A stretch of 64,000 nt of DNA from Homarus americanus (Eukaryota > Arthropoda > Malacostraca > Decapoda > Nephropidae), in NCBI RefSeq assembly GCF_018991925.1, contig NW_024735554.1, forward strand, positions 3,055,670 through 3,119,669. The letters are read 5' to 3'. The notes under the pieces were generated by a model. The model was not told where the DNA came from and did no database searches. It saw only the letters and a program-made list of their open reading frames with translations. Positions 31,601 through 43,768 of this stretch are shown in pieces; the stretch's first letter is position 1, and every line of letters begins with the position of its first letter. The position numbers and the translations under genes are program-made.

Positions 31601-34600
31601 ATACTCTTATATTAGTGATATTCTATTCATACTGTGCTTGATATGATACATTCACGGAAATGTAATATTTTTGCAACTACAATGCTGATGTCAACACAAG
31701 CGTGGTTACAGCGAGACTGACTGAGTGAGGGAGAGCTATGCGTGTGTGTGTGAGGGAGCGGGCGGTGTCCCGTGTTCGGTGCCGCGCGCGATTTGAATGT
31801 ACTTCAATTACTTCAATGTACAGAATATTCCTCCGGCGGGGCAATCCGCGTATTTGCAAATCCGTGTATTATAAACCCGCGTATGTTAAGGGCCGACTAT
31901 ACTGTCTCTAGACCAAGAAGCTCCCTGTCCCAGCCACGAAAATGCCGGCAACTTTAAAACTACCTTTAGACATTCTTGGGTACATCCAGGGTGCCATCCG
32001 TGAATAATAGAGGACCGCGAAATAAAAATCGTTGAATTTGGGGGGGCCCCCTGTACTGTATACAGTACTGTATATTATTTTAAGAAAACTATGGCTACAG
32101 GAGAAAAATACACACAAAAGTTTTATCCTAAATACTCCTACTGTAAAATACCGTACGGTACTGTATTTTTTATATTTTTTATGTCATTATTTATTGTTTT
32201 TATACATTTAGTACATTCACCATAGGCTGAAGTAGCATTAATATTTTTTGCATTATTATTAAAAAATTAAACAATAACCACGGCCCCTGGAATGTGTTTG
32301 GTATCCATAAGGGCGATGAGAAGGTTAAGCCTAAGACCTTATCAGTGAACTAAAAGTAAGTGTACAGTACTTTTTAAAATGAATTTTGATTAAAAAACAT
32401 GTATTTCTTTCATAAAACTTGGATACATTGGTGTTGTACCCTTTTTTTTTTTTTTTTTAAATGGCGGTCTTTTGGGAAAAATTTGTTCTAAGGTGGACAA
32501 CCTCTTACCCCGGACATCCCTTCCCCCAATTAGTCGGCCTTAGCGAGGTTTACTGTACATTTTTCCGATAAACCTGATACAGTACTGGACATAGTTAGTC
32601 TAAACTGTCAGAGGATAGATTGGAGCCTATCCGTACTGAACCTACACTAGAGATACAGTATATCCTGCCTCAAGCTAACTGTTATTTTGATAATATATCC
32701 TGCCTCAAGCTAACTGTTATTTTGATAGTATATCCTGCCTCAAGCTAACTGTTATTTTGATAGTATATCCTGCCTCAAGCTAACTGTTATTTTGATAGTA
32801 TATCCTGCCTCAAGCTAACTGTTATTTTGATAATATATCCTGCCTCAAGCTAACTGTTATTTTGATAGTATATCCTGCCTCAAGCTAACTGTTATTTTGA
32901 TAGTACAGGTATATCCTGCCTCAAGCTAACTGTTATTTTGGTTACTGTAGTTACTTCTGTACTAAATGGTATACCGGTATTACTGTACTCTTATTACTGT
33001 TGTGTTATAAACAGGATTGGGTGTCTTAACCAATAGAGTTAACCCATATTTTGAGTACATTATTAACTAGTTCAAATAAGTCACATGGGCTGTGTGACAA
33101 CAAGTAACATCTCACCTACCAGTTAGTTACTTCAATTCTTTTGTTTACTTTGACCAAAATTAATTTCAGAAGCGATGAGAAAACAATACTGTACTATAAT
33201 AATATTTTTTGGTGATAAAAATGAATATAAATAATGATAATCAAGGTATATTGGGCTATTTTATAATCGGACAATAATTATTTGGGAGCTCTATGTTTCT
33301 GGCAAATGTTTAGACACATTAGAAGTTTCTGGAATATCAACAAACCCATTTAACCCACATTTAGGGAACTCAACTTCCAAAGAGATGTATTTACAGGTAC
33401 TAAACACTTAATAGTACACAACAGTATACAGTACAGTACTTTATAGTTTTTGGTAATTTTGTCACATAATATGGGACAAAGCACATGGCCAAGGATGCCA
33501 ACATATAGAAACAAGTATAGGTGGTGATTGGACTCGTATTGGACCTAAAAGATTCCTACTATTATATACTATCCCAGTACAGTGGGTAATTGGTGTTCAA
33601 TAAAGCCAATTCCCAATACAGGGGACCCCCCACGTTCGCGGATTTTTACTTCGCGGTTCTCAGTTATTCGCGATGACACCCTGGGTGTATCCAAGAATGT
33701 CCGTGGGTAGTTTTAAAGTTGCCTGCATTTTCACGGCTGGGACAGGGAGCCATTCGTTCTAGAGACAGTAATTTCATTTACCTGTATTGTATATATGTCT
33801 GTGTGTGTGTGTGTCTACACGCACACACGCACACATATAATACTACAGGTAAAAGAAATAATTGTCCTTTGTACACAAGTAAATATGTAATATCCCCTCC
33901 CCCCCCCCTTCTTCCCGGTCCGCAAATGTTATTTGTGGATCTGGCGATTTGCTGCCATTTCGAGAACCTAACCCCCACGAATTTGGGGTCCTGCCTGTAT
34001 ATGAGTTGTCCGACATAGTGAGGTTCTCCTGTACAGAATTTTTATCCGTTATTTGGTTGTTCCTACGTCAAGAAGACCAGTACTGTGTAGGAAATGTACA
34101 GTATCTACCCACCCTGAGTACTGTAGTCTGGTGGTGACAAACATACAAACTCATACTGGATATCATAGTAATAATGCTCATGTAGTGTGTCATATTTATG
34201 TGAAGAGAATGTTTGGTTTGTCTTCTCAGACTTCAGTGTTATTATTTGGTGTCATATCCATTTAATTTTCTTCCTGTAGGAGGAACTAGAAGGGAAGATG
34301 ACCTGTGATGAGGAGCACTTAGAGAAACTGGGCTTTGTGGAGAATCCTCAGCTATACCCGAAACACCTGTGGGACAACCTGAGTACACCCGTTGTGGCAT
34401 CTGCTGTGAGTCACCCACTATTACCACCTGTTAAAATCCCCTTCTTTATCTTGCCTTTCTTACCTTTGTTTTATCAGAGTTTTGGATATATGTTGTGTCA
34501 TTTTAAGATCATTGAAAGGTTGTAGGTTATGTATTGTTCTGATCAGGAGCTCTTAGCCAAGGTTTTATGACAGCCATGAGCTACGACACCCTACCTGGCT

Positions 34601-37600
34601 CAGAAATAGTCATGTCTTGATGTATGACCTCCACCCATTCTTAAGCTGTTTTAGAATCTCTCGGGTCACTCGTGAGGGTTCATAAGTCATAAGTGAAGGA
34701 ATAATGCATTAAATCCTGTTGTTGAAATGAATGCCCTGGATTCCTTCCCTTCTCCCAAAAGTGAAGTTTTAAATTAGCTGGAGTTGGATGGATTAGCATA
34801 AACCTTTGTATGGGTGTGGCAGTTCAGGACACATGAAGCTTTATGGGAGTGGACAACTCTTGACTGGTCCTGAGTCAACTACTGAATAAGTGTTTCATAT
34901 ACTGTCCATGTACTTATTGAACTGGATGAGAAGGCTACTACCATTATAAAACATTGTCTGAGTGAGTAATGTGCCCTGCTATTGGGAAATCAAGTTCCCT
35001 GTTAATGTTAGGATCTGCCAGGGAGCTCTTACTGGTAAGATTGTTTGTCCCATCAACTTTACAATGTGATTTCTTTCATCATTTGTTCATTTATAATCCA
35101 TTATCAGTGAATTCAGCAAGATCTTGTGACACTGTTCTTTATGGCCACCTGCCAATATATTTCTATTCTTTTTTCTATTTGTCTTGGACAGGTATCTAGT
35201 GGGCAAGTGTGGCAGGTGGAGGGACTGCTGGGACTGGCACAACAAGTATTGTCCAACCTGACTGTTGTGGTGTACAACCTTGATCTGTCTTTAGTGGAAC
35301 TCCAGCAGGTAAGTTCCTTATAAAAGAGTTAATAAATGTAAAATTTATTCTTTATAAGTACAGTATAAATAAATTTTGGCTTATCATTTTGTTATAAATA
35401 TGCAAGTGTGATTTTAGTATATTTTTTCCCATTGATATTGTTTTGGCCTGACAATTTAAGTTTTAATTTCAGCTTGAGGAAGCATGCAATACATCATGTG
35501 TAGTGGTGACCTTTGACTTCAATACATACCCGTCTCACGTCCGGGACCTACGTCTCAAAGCTTACCGTCCCATCATTATTCAGGTACAATATGTTGCTCT
35601 TATTATGTCTCTCAATTTTAATTAGGGTGAAAAATATTATGGCCGTCATTCCACCTGTGTGAAAGGTTGTTTCAGTCTTAGCTCGGTTTCCAGTGTTAAC
35701 ACCTCCTCTGGTTTCTTCACAAGAGGCACTTTACATACAGAAGAACTTAAAGGATACTTTGGGGAAGCCATCGACAATGACAAAAAAGTCCAGTCAAGTC
35801 AGTGAGTGGAACAAATGTTTACATTCAACAAGCTCCTGGTGCACTCTGGCATGCAAGATGCATTACATGTGGGAAAGATAAAAGGTGCAATGCACCTCTT
35901 GTGTGTGTGTGCAAACCTTAATTTTGGATTAGTGAAATTGGGGTTCACCACCATCATTTTACAACCATTTTCCATGCTTGTGTGGGTTAGCCATTATTAC
36001 CTGATTGCAGCTCTTTAAGCTGCATGGTCTCAGGTACTTATCTATGAGGTAACTTCTCAGAACCACATTCAACCTTGTGCATTTTTTGACCCAATTGGTC
36101 TCGTCATCCTCTCCACTTACCTGACCGTCTCATCCTACCTCTGTGCAAAACCTGAGCAATATTCTCAATGCCCAGCCACCCATGTACTCTTACAGTGGTC
36201 CTCTAACCTCACACAATGCCATAACCACTTGTACAAGATACTGATTCTTCTTGACTCTCAACTTTATCATTGCCCACTGATTTACCTATGTTGCACCCTG
36301 TCTGAGGTTTTGTCTGTCTATCTCATCATCTCCTCTCACTTCTTTGTCAAGGGAATGAGATGGAACAGCAGAAGTACCATCAAGCTTGGGGAGAGTTAGC
36401 TTAAAATTGAACTTTCTGTTTCAGGAGTTATTGGTTCGTTCAGGAGCTGTGATGTGGCTAGATGCGAGTGTACGGTTAGCAGATGAAACCCAAGACACTG
36501 ATAAAGCAGTAGACTGGAGTGAAATGGCATTAAAAAGTGGGGGGGTCTTGACCTGGCCACTGCCCAACCCAGCACCTTTGCCCTCGGCAGCTCTCACACA
36601 CCCCAACATGTTTACCTTCTTCCACACAAAAAAACACAACTATGACTTCCAGCAGGTAATGGATTAATATATGGTACACAAGGTCCTTTTGTACTTGTTT
36701 AGAAGATCTGTAAATCCAGCTGGAAAGGTATTAATAAATGTTTCAGTATAAAGATCTATTTGTACAAATTCGGGTGAAGTAGGGGTCCACTCTTCCAGTA
36801 GTGATTAAGATGATTTTAAGGTGGGGGAATATGTCACAAATGGAAGGACTACTTAAAAGATGCATTTCCAAGATGTGGAGGATAATAAAGTGCCAAAGAA
36901 CACCGGTAACATGTGATATGTGTTCTTGGGTTTTGTAATTGTTTCCGACTCAGTGTATTTTTTAACTGAATAATGTATGGTAAACAGTACAGTATGTTGA
37001 AAGATGAGCTTATACTCTTATACTGGGCTTTAATTTGTCTTGGTATCTTTGGCCACTGCTGGCTATGTGAATATATCCCTAATGTTCCTTATGGTCATGA
37101 TGGTGGCCCAACTAACACCACACTCCCATACCTACTATACTGTACACAGTCCTTACTGATCTGTTCATCTCTCTAAGCCATCATAGTTGACACATACACC
37201 ATACTTGTCAGCCTCACTTTGTTTATAGTCTGTCTCTATAGTTTGTTTACAAATATTATTTCACCTTTTCTTCCTTATTTGGTACAAATTTTTGTAGATT
37301 ATGTTCATTTTGGACTATTTTTGACCATAGAATAATGCACAGTCTAAGTATTTTTTTACCATATATTAGCAAGCAGTGTATTGTATTGTGTTGAAATGAT
37401 GTCTATTGAATGATTGCTGGTCTGCTGATATATAAAACTAGTCCTATTATAAAAACATAACAGTGTTGAACTAATCTGCCAGTTGCCAAATGTTTGGTAT
37501 GTGTCCTTATTGAAAATGTTATCTGATCTGTACGTGATTATATACCATCCTAGTTTTGCTTCTAACCCTTTATTTGAAATCACTAAAGTTAAGTTGATAA

Positions 37601-40540
37601 CTAATGAATAAATTTTTTCATAAATAGTATATGAACAGTAAGTTAAATAATGTAAATTAAGAACACTGGATGGATCCTACACAGGTCACTGGCTTTCTTC
37701 CCTTGACATGGCTGCCTCTAGCTGGTGCCCAATATGTAAAAATTAAGGAAAATTATCCATATTTTTCAAGACCGAGTTATAGTGGAGACACAATTTCTTC
37801 TTAGATGGGAGATGCTGGGACGATGGTCGTGTATAACACATTGGGTGTCCACCAGTACCTGATGAAACCCTGGGTGTCTTGTGCTCTCACACACAACTGT
37901 ATTAGTCCTATTGGTGCCCAAGACACTGGCTGCAGGTAAGGCAAATATTATGATACTGTATTTCTGCTTGTCCAATTATTCCTTCAATTTTTTCACTTGT
38001 GTGGCTCAGATGTGTTAACCCATTTTTAGTCATCTTGCAACAGAAATTTTTTGATCTGTAAATTAGATCCAGTTGAAAGTTTTATAAAGAATTCTTGAAA
38101 AAGTTAACCCTTAAGCCCCGGGTTAGGGTGCCGCCGCCGCCCCCGCGCGCGGGGTTAAATCGAGAACAAAATAATCTACGTTAAAAAAAAATGGCGGGAA
38201 AATAGGCGGACGTTCTGGAACATCACCCGGGGCGCGCTAGTCGGATGTTCTGGGACGTCACCCGGAGCCTAAGGGTGAGATTCCCTTTTTCTTATTTCTT
38301 TCATATGATCCCAGTTCTTGATGGCTGACCATAGTATCTATTGTGAGTTAGTATGCAATATCTTTATGATTCTCTTACAAATGTTATTTCACCTTTTGTT
38401 CCTTATTTGGTAACTTTTCACAAACTTTGATCATTGGGGCGACTTTTGATCATTTGTTACTGTACTGCAGGGAGTCTCTGTATTGTTCTGAAATGATGAT
38501 TATGGAAGAAATACCTGGGAAAATGATGCTCTGCTAATAGTCACTCCACACAGTGTCCCTTGATCCACTCTACAGTGTCCCTTGATCCACTCCACACAGT
38601 GTCCCTTGATCCACTCCACACAGTGTCCCTTGATCCACTCCACACAGTGTCCCTTGATCCACTCCACACAGTGTCCCTTGATCCATTCACAGTGTCCTCC
38701 ACTCCACACAGTGTCCCTTGATCCACTCCACACACAGTGTCCTTGATCCACTCCACACAGTGTCCTTGATCCACTCCACACAGTGTCCCTTGATCCACTC
38801 ACACAGTGTCCCTTGATCCACAGTGTCCCTTGATCCACTCCACACAGTGTCCTTGATCCACTCCACAGTGTCATCCAGTGTCCTTGATCCACTCCACACA
38901 GTGTCCTTGATCCACTCCACACAGTGTCCCTTGTGTCATCACTGCACACAGTGTCCTTGATCCACTCCACACAATGTCCCTGATCCACTCCATCCACTGT
39001 GTCCCTTGATGTGGTGTCCCTTCCTTCATGTCCCTTATCCACTCCATCCACTGTCCACACAGTGTCCCTTGATCCACTGCACACAGTGTCCCTTGATCCA
39101 CTCCACACAGTGTCCCTTGATCCACTCCACACAGTGTCCCTTGATCCACTCCACACAGTGTCCCTTGATCCACTCCACACAGTGTCCCTTGATCCACTGC
39201 ACAGTGTCCCTTGATCCACTCCACACGCCCTGGTGTCCCTTGATCTACACAGTGTCCCTTGATCCACTGCACACAGTGTCCCTTGATCCACTGCACACAG
39301 TGTCCCTTGATCCACTCCACACAGTGTCCCTTGATCCACTCCACACAGTGTCCCTTGATCCACTCCACACAGTGTCCCTTGATCCACTCCACACAGTGTC
39401 CCTTGATCCACTCCTCACAGTGTCCCTTGATCCACTCTACATGGGTCATGATGTAGTAAACTCCCCATTGTTATAATATATAAAGGTCTGTAACTTTAAT
39501 TATCATAAACCTATAAAATATCAGTTTATCACTTCGTAAATTATTGTGTATTTATTTTAATAAGCTGTGGAGGCTTGACAACCCAGTCACTACAGTTGAG
39601 GGCCCTACTAGGTCATGGATGGTAACCCCCTAAACTGTAGGTCTGGACCCAGTCACTACAGTTGAGGGCCCTACTAGGTCATGGATGGTAACCCCTAAGC
39701 TGTAGGTCTGGACCCAGTCACTACAGTTGAGGGCCCTACTAGGTCATGGATGGTAACCCCTAAGCTGTAGGTCTGGACCCAGTCACTACAGTTGAGGGCC
39801 CTACTAGGTCATGGATGGTAACCCCTAAGCTGTAGGTCTGGACTTGGCTCACTTTCCTTTACTTTTCCTTATGTTTGTGATTGATGAAGTTCACTTCTTC
39901 ACCTCCATATGTTGTTGTACAGCAAGTGATGACTGTATCATCTATGTGATGGTTAATTCTCCACATAGAATTGTCACCAAATGTTTTAAATAATACTGCA
40001 AAAGTCTTTGAATACCTGAAAGTGTATAGCTATTATACTTGAAAATTGTATCTAAGTGGAGTGCTGACATGTGTTCTTGTGTACAGGTACGACAAAAAAC
40101 CATTATTCCGCTACTCTGGCTGCCATCACTACGACGCCTCGGCATTTAATGTCGCCTTGGGTGTAATGTTCTCGTATGACACTCGGCCATACCTGGCTGC
40201 TTCTTCCCCCTTTGGCCGAGTGTCAAGGAAACCACAGCAAGAGGTGGATGATTTGCCAGGGGAAGAGGGCACTAACACCTCCATTAGAGATAACTCAACT
40301 AGGAAATACAGTGGTAGGAAGACAGTGAAGGTAATCAGTCTGGACTCATCCCACTCTGGTGGTTCATCTCTGAGACATAACCATCAAAACATAATACCAA
40401 GTTCTGGTAGCAGAGGATTTATACAAGTTGATGAGAAGGTGGGAAGAATTACTAATGGGAAAAATAAGAGTAGAGACACTACCAGTGTGCTGCACATCAC
40501 ACACACCGGTTCTGCTGTTGATAATGAAGTCGAGCATTGA
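28694..40540 (+). CDS. DUF1647-like type II membrane glycosyltransferase-like protein (432 aa, 7 coding exons)
   Basis: Coding exons: 28694-28822, 34280-34405, 35192-35308, 35473-35583, 36425-36655, 37805-37935 and 40087-40540. All junctions are GT-AG. The first five introns are phase 0 and the sixth phase 2, and joining gives one unbroken 432-aa frame. Residues 5-25 (a run of V, C, L, A, T) form a signal-anchor, so a Golgi type II protein is likely. The lumenal part has VVVYNLDLSLVEL, VVTFDFNTYPSHVRDLRLKA, then AVMWLDASVRL (a possible metal/nucleotide-sugar aspartate), ALTHPNMFTFFHTKKHNYDF, WVSCALTHNCISPIGAQDTG and YDKKPLFRYSGCHHYDASAF, with paired cysteines. These resemble DUF1647-type proteins, presumed glycosyltransferases. 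The last 95 residues are polar and low complexity. Exon 1 has an acceptor at 28655, so an untranslated exon lies upstream. Family assignment is from memory; substrate unknown. Confidence 0.85.
30250..30785 (-). pseudogene. Tigger transposase C-terminal fragment
   Basis: The acidic C-terminal tail of a Tigger1-like transposase: DTELTEEDLQELVDSGKEEE, then MDPSMVRALKFMRGMDDVFA and YKNIMEEMKE. After about 30420 the frame shifts by one and resumes as RQLPITMFFDHRRRD and VMELSDDEPDDPRPVAED. The catalytic core is absent. The ATG at 30785 is an internal residue, not a start. Confidence 0.72.
30955..31675. repeat. Direct repeats of about 210 bp, 505 bp apart
   Basis: 30955-31165 and 31460-31672 share CTCAGAAATAAAT, ACAAAAGACTTTACCTA, TGTTCAAGA-ATGTTACTCG, TTCGGTTAAAATACT and CATACTGTGCTTGATAT, with few differences. 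They flank the palindrome at 31153-31457. A third related block, matching the right palindrome arm, is at 29745-29900. Confidence 0.8.
31153..31457. repeat. Imperfect 300-bp palindrome
   Basis: Left arm about 31153-31288 and right arm about 31324-31457. Matching pieces are GCTGAAATGACGTACGTATT, AGATGTTACCGTAATCGCTT and CGAATGGTTTTCAGTTAAAA with their complements on the right. The loop is about 35 bases. It could form a long hairpin in DNA or, in the gene's pre-mRNA, a double-stranded RNA of about 130 bp. Confidence 0.85.
31909..32053 (-). mobile_element. Partial copy of the GGGGACCCCC MITE
   Basis: In reverse orientation it matches the first 110 bases or so of 33619-33997: AAGAATGTC...GTAGTTTTAAAGTTGCC and TCACGGCTGGGACAGGGAGC. 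It ends at CAGGGGGCCCCC (complement of 32041-32053), with TA outside. Confidence 0.65.
32661..32941. repeat. Minisatellite, 35-bp unit, about 8 copies
   Basis: Units TATCCTGCCTCAAGCTAACT-GTTATTTTGATAGTA are nearly identical; the seventh junction carries a 5-base insertion (CAGGT). It lies in intron 1 of the plus-strand gene, just past the Tigger. Confidence 0.96.
33619..33997. mobile_element. 379-bp MITE with TA target site
   Basis: The left end CAGGGGACCCCCCACGTTCG and the complement of the right end, CAGGCAGGACCCCAAATTCG, are inverted repeats flanked by TA (33617-33618, 33998-33999). No coding sequence; open frames arise from a GT/AC dinucleotide run at 33798-33835. Probably a Tigger/pogo-related MITE. 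Confidence 0.72.
34004..34036 (-). mobile_element. Orphan Tigger-like terminal repeat
   Basis: The complement reads CTGTACAGGAGAACCTCACT then ATGTCGGACAA, resembling a Tigger end. I found no partner, so it is a fragment. Confidence 0.4.
37250..37410. repeat. Diverged duplicate of 38375-38510 (intron 5)
   Basis: Shares TATTTCACCTTTTCTTCCTTATTTGGTA-like sequence, then GATCAT/GACCAT words and GTGTTGAAATGATG with 38375-38510 in the same orientation. Probably two copies of an old dispersed repeat. Confidence 0.5.
37671..37745. repeat. Dispersed 70-bp element, copy 1
   Basis: GGATCCTACACAGGTCACTG, CATGGCTGCCTCTAGCTGGT and GCCCAATATGTAAA match 54848-54920 at most positions. No tRNA-like promoter was recognised, so the class is unknown. 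Confidence 0.6.
38115..38280. other. CpG-rich patch in intron 6
   Basis: GC-rich island in AT-rich surroundings: GCCGCCGCCGCCCCCGCGCG, then two related 22-bp words with core GTTCTGGGACGTCACCCGG at about 38209-38231 and 38243-38265. No coding frame. It may be a repeat or a regulatory element. Confidence 0.45.
38541..39441. repeat. Minisatellite, 24-bp unit, about 36 copies
   Basis: Unit TGTCCCTTGATCCACTCCAC followed by ACAG. The first half has many 1-4 base indels, the second half is clean. Because 24 is a multiple of 3, long false ORFs appear on both strands (up to 303 aa). It lies wholly within intron 6 of the plus-strand gene. Confidence 0.97.
39581..39842. repeat. Tandem array, 65-bp unit, 4 copies
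   Basis: Unit ACCCAGTCACTACAGTTGAG ... GTCATGGATGGTAACCCCTA ... GTAGGTCTGG repeats at 39581, 39647, 39712 and 39777, almost identical. It is in intron 6. Confidence 0.96.
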
Positions 40541-42363
40541 CCCAACCTTGCGTGTGATATAGCTTCAGTATCATCAACTACCATTGTTATTTCTACCTCT
40601 TGAATTCCATCTTATGTAAATTAATTTCTTTAAGTTAACATGATCATATACAAAATTTAGATTGAGACAATACACTTGGTTTAACATTGAGAACTATTAT
40701 TGTAATTTTAAAGGAAAGTGACCATACACAAAATTTAGATTGTTTTGAAACACTTTGCATGGTTTAATGGTGAAAATTAATATTGTGCTAAAATTATTAT
40801 TGTGCTTTGTGAATTAATGTTAGGTAAGTTATGCAAGATGTGTTTATATAATGTATACACATTGAACTCAGCAATAGAATCAGCTTTCAGTAGTAGCCAT
40901 GGCAGTGATAACCAAGTTGTTGTTTCATTAACAGTCGTCAACATAATTTTTCTGGTCTTATTCCAGAGTCAAGCTTGACAATATTGTATTTAAATACTGT
41001 AGTCTTTATAAACCAAAGATGGGGATTAAGGGGAAATGTGGAAAGAGTAACTTTTGCTTTGTGATTTGTACATTTGGGTATTTTTGGAGCTAAGTCAAAA
41101 AAACTTCTTTTGTATATATTTAACCAACAGCCAAACTATATTTACTTGAAAATCCATTTCATTTATCTTTAATCTTATTATTTTTCTAGTGCTTTTCCAG
41201 TCATTAGTTTGTATTTCATCATAGTATTTAGTTATCTGTAATTGGGAGTTTTATACTGTCGATTATTTTGTTTATCATTTATTGCTAGATGTTATTGTCA
41301 ATTTATCTTTGATCTGGGAACTTTGATTGTGACCAGTAATGATATTTTCTGAAATTCATAATACTTTCTCCTTCTATCTATATGTACTAGGTAGATAGTA
41401 CAGTAACCATCCAGTCTCAAGCACTACCTTCAGGCTGACAACTGTGAGTTATTGAGTTTTGTAAAATTACACTAACTTTTGTCCCAGTACTGTATAGTGT
41501 GGATTGTCACATACAGTTTGTACGAAATCTATATCACTGACACAATTTAAGATTTAGTTATTTTTGTAGAATGATCATTACAAAATGAAGGGGAACATAA
41601 TACTGTATTGAATATTATTACAGGTATAGGCACTTGATATATGCAGTAAACACAGGTACATTGCTACACATATAGGAGAAGTTGCTGTAGTAGTGGAGCA
41701 CATTATGAATCCCTTGTACAGGATGTCTAATTTGTTATGCTCCCTAGGAAATACATTATTGCAGGAGATTTTCAAGTGTTTCACCATCTACTTCAAAACA
41801 TAAGTGGATTCTATGTGAACATGATGCCTCAACTCTCACTGTTATGTCTTTGGTAATCTTATTACATTCAAATGTGTTGTTCTGGCTTAAGTCTTCAGTG
41901 ATTCTTGCACTGATCGGTGTGTAGTATCTGGCTCTCTGTACAGGAATATAAAACTGCCTCTTTCCTCTAGTGTTAATTTCTCAATCATTGTTCCTTGATG
42001 GTTTATGATTCCTATGGTGGGCAACATATGAGACATGCTGTACAATACTCATAACTCCTATCATTAATTACATTCATTTCAATTTTTGTTTCAGCTCTTT
42101 CTTATGACTCTCTATGGTACACTTGCTTGCCTCCGTTATGTTCCTCCCTTTATAAAGTTTCTGTTCATTGACTCACCCAAGATGAGAGCAAATAGGGAAG
42201 TAAAACAATAGATTGATTCATTTGGAAGATTTATATATAGTACTTGTATATTTTTTTCTCATGATATTTTGGATGCCATTACAACATGCTATATTTTATA
42301 TTCTTAGGTGTTTGGATTGTACTTATTTTTGTGGTGTATGTATTATTGTGGAATGTTAATAAA
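40541..42363 (+). other. Probable 3' UTR of the plus-strand gene
   Basis: AT-rich, without other exons. The first AATAAA I see after the stop is at 42358-42363, followed by T/G-rich sequence, which would give a 3' UTR of about 1.8 kb. The end is a guess. Confidence 0.3.
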
Positions 42364-43768
42364 TACAATACAATACTGTACAAAGAATTGATGGTTACTG
42401 TGAGTAGTAAGTTCTTCATGCAATATTGTAATGTTTTGTAGCTCTTGTTGTCATTGTGTGGAATATTACACTACAGTACATGTATTCTCACCTCAAACAC
42501 TTCAGCAACATAAAATTCATGTGTCAAGTGAGTAACAATGAATTTGCTTTCAATAGAATTCAATACTGTATGTTGATATGTTAGTGTGCTTTGTACTGGG
42601 TATTTACTGTGAACATGAAACTCTTGTCATAAGCAATGTGACAGCTTGTGATATAGGTTGATTCCTTTATTATTAAGCACATCTGATAAATACTACAGGT
42701 GTAGTGCGTGTGTGTGTGTGGTGACATCCACGTCTTGAAGCTAAGGAGAATTTTCTTTCATAGGGGTTTATATTTCCTCATAGCTAAGGGAAATTTTCAT
42801 AAAAAATTTTTCTTTTCTTTTTCTTTTTTAATTTACAAAGGAAATGCTGCACAACACATTAGTTCATACATATTGTCTTTTAACCCTTTGAGTACAATGG
42901 TCACATGAGTGCTACTTCATCAACATTACCCTTAGGTGTGACAGTAATGCCAAGGCCATCAAAAATTTTTGTCTCATTCAATCTCACATTTTTTTATGAA
43001 TACAAATTAGCCAGTATTTAATTAGTGCATTTTAATAATTTATGACTTAATATGTAATTAAAATTCTTCTATATTAGTTTTGGCCCATTAAAAACAGTTG
43101 AGAGAGGCTAAAATCAGTGTTTTTAAAACTCGGATTCGTTATAAAAACTAAGTTTTTTACAAGATACCTGTACTGTACATTAATATTATTTCCAAGGAAT
43201 TTGAATGCCACTAATGGAAATCTCAAGGTTTTTAGATATAAGTCAAGTACTGGGTAATTATAATTTATAAATGTTATTTTAATTGTTTCACTGCAAAATT
43301 TTAAATTTTGAGAATGCCTGGGAAATCTTACAATTCACTCAAGGGATTAAGAACAATATTCTGTATGCCTTAAGGTCTCTCTAGTGATGTGGTCAAAGTG
43401 AACCCATAAACTGTATAAGTGTGAAGGCACTATTTTAGACATGTACTTGAATAGAGTGTTTCATTAAAAAGTGTTTTGGTCAACACAGCACAAGAAATGA
43501 AGTGAAAACTGACATGATTGAAGTTCCTCCCAAGAGGTTATCACAGCAGAATCACATTGGGAGCAGCAACATTATGTTCAAATTTTCTTCTCTATGTGAC
43601 ATGGGCAGTTCTCTCTCAGTATTTATTATGCCCCACTATTGAATTTGTGGGATCATGTATCCATTTGTCTGTGTGAAATTTGGTTCAGGAACATATGCTA
43701 AGTTTGAGAGTCAGTGTTTTCCAACTTAATTTACTCAAGTTGTGGCCACCGCTCAAGCTTGAAATACT

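Larger units (their letters stand above)
29675..31904 (-). mobile_element. Second Tigger element nested in the first
   Basis: The left end CAGTCGCCCTTAACATGCG and the complement of the right end, CAGTATAGTCGGCCCTTAAC, are inverted repeats of another Tigger family. TA precedes the left end; the right flank lacks an exact TA, so that edge is altered. It carries the C-terminal part of a Tigger transposase, an internal palindrome and duplicated 200-bp blocks, so it is heavily rearranged and not autonomous. Confidence 0.7.
28863..32555. mobile_element. Tigger-type element in intron 1, with nested insertions
   Basis: The left end CAGTAAAACCTCGTTAAGGC and the complement of the right end, CAGTAAACCTCGCTAAGGCC, form inverted repeats, with TA on both outer sides (28861-28862, 32556-32557). 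No transposase of its own is visible; at least one further Tigger (29675-31904) and a MITE piece lie inside. Bases around 29220-29360 and 32270-32350 belong to this outer element. Confidence 0.85.

Noticed and set aside
33719..34018. 99-aa ORF with VCVCVCL / HAHTHTY
   Set aside because: Frame through a GT/AC dinucleotide run in a MITE.
38500..39449. 303-aa and 192-aa ORFs rich in DQGTLCGV / WIKGHCVE
   Set aside because: Frames of a 24-bp minisatellite inside an intron; both strands are open for the same reason.
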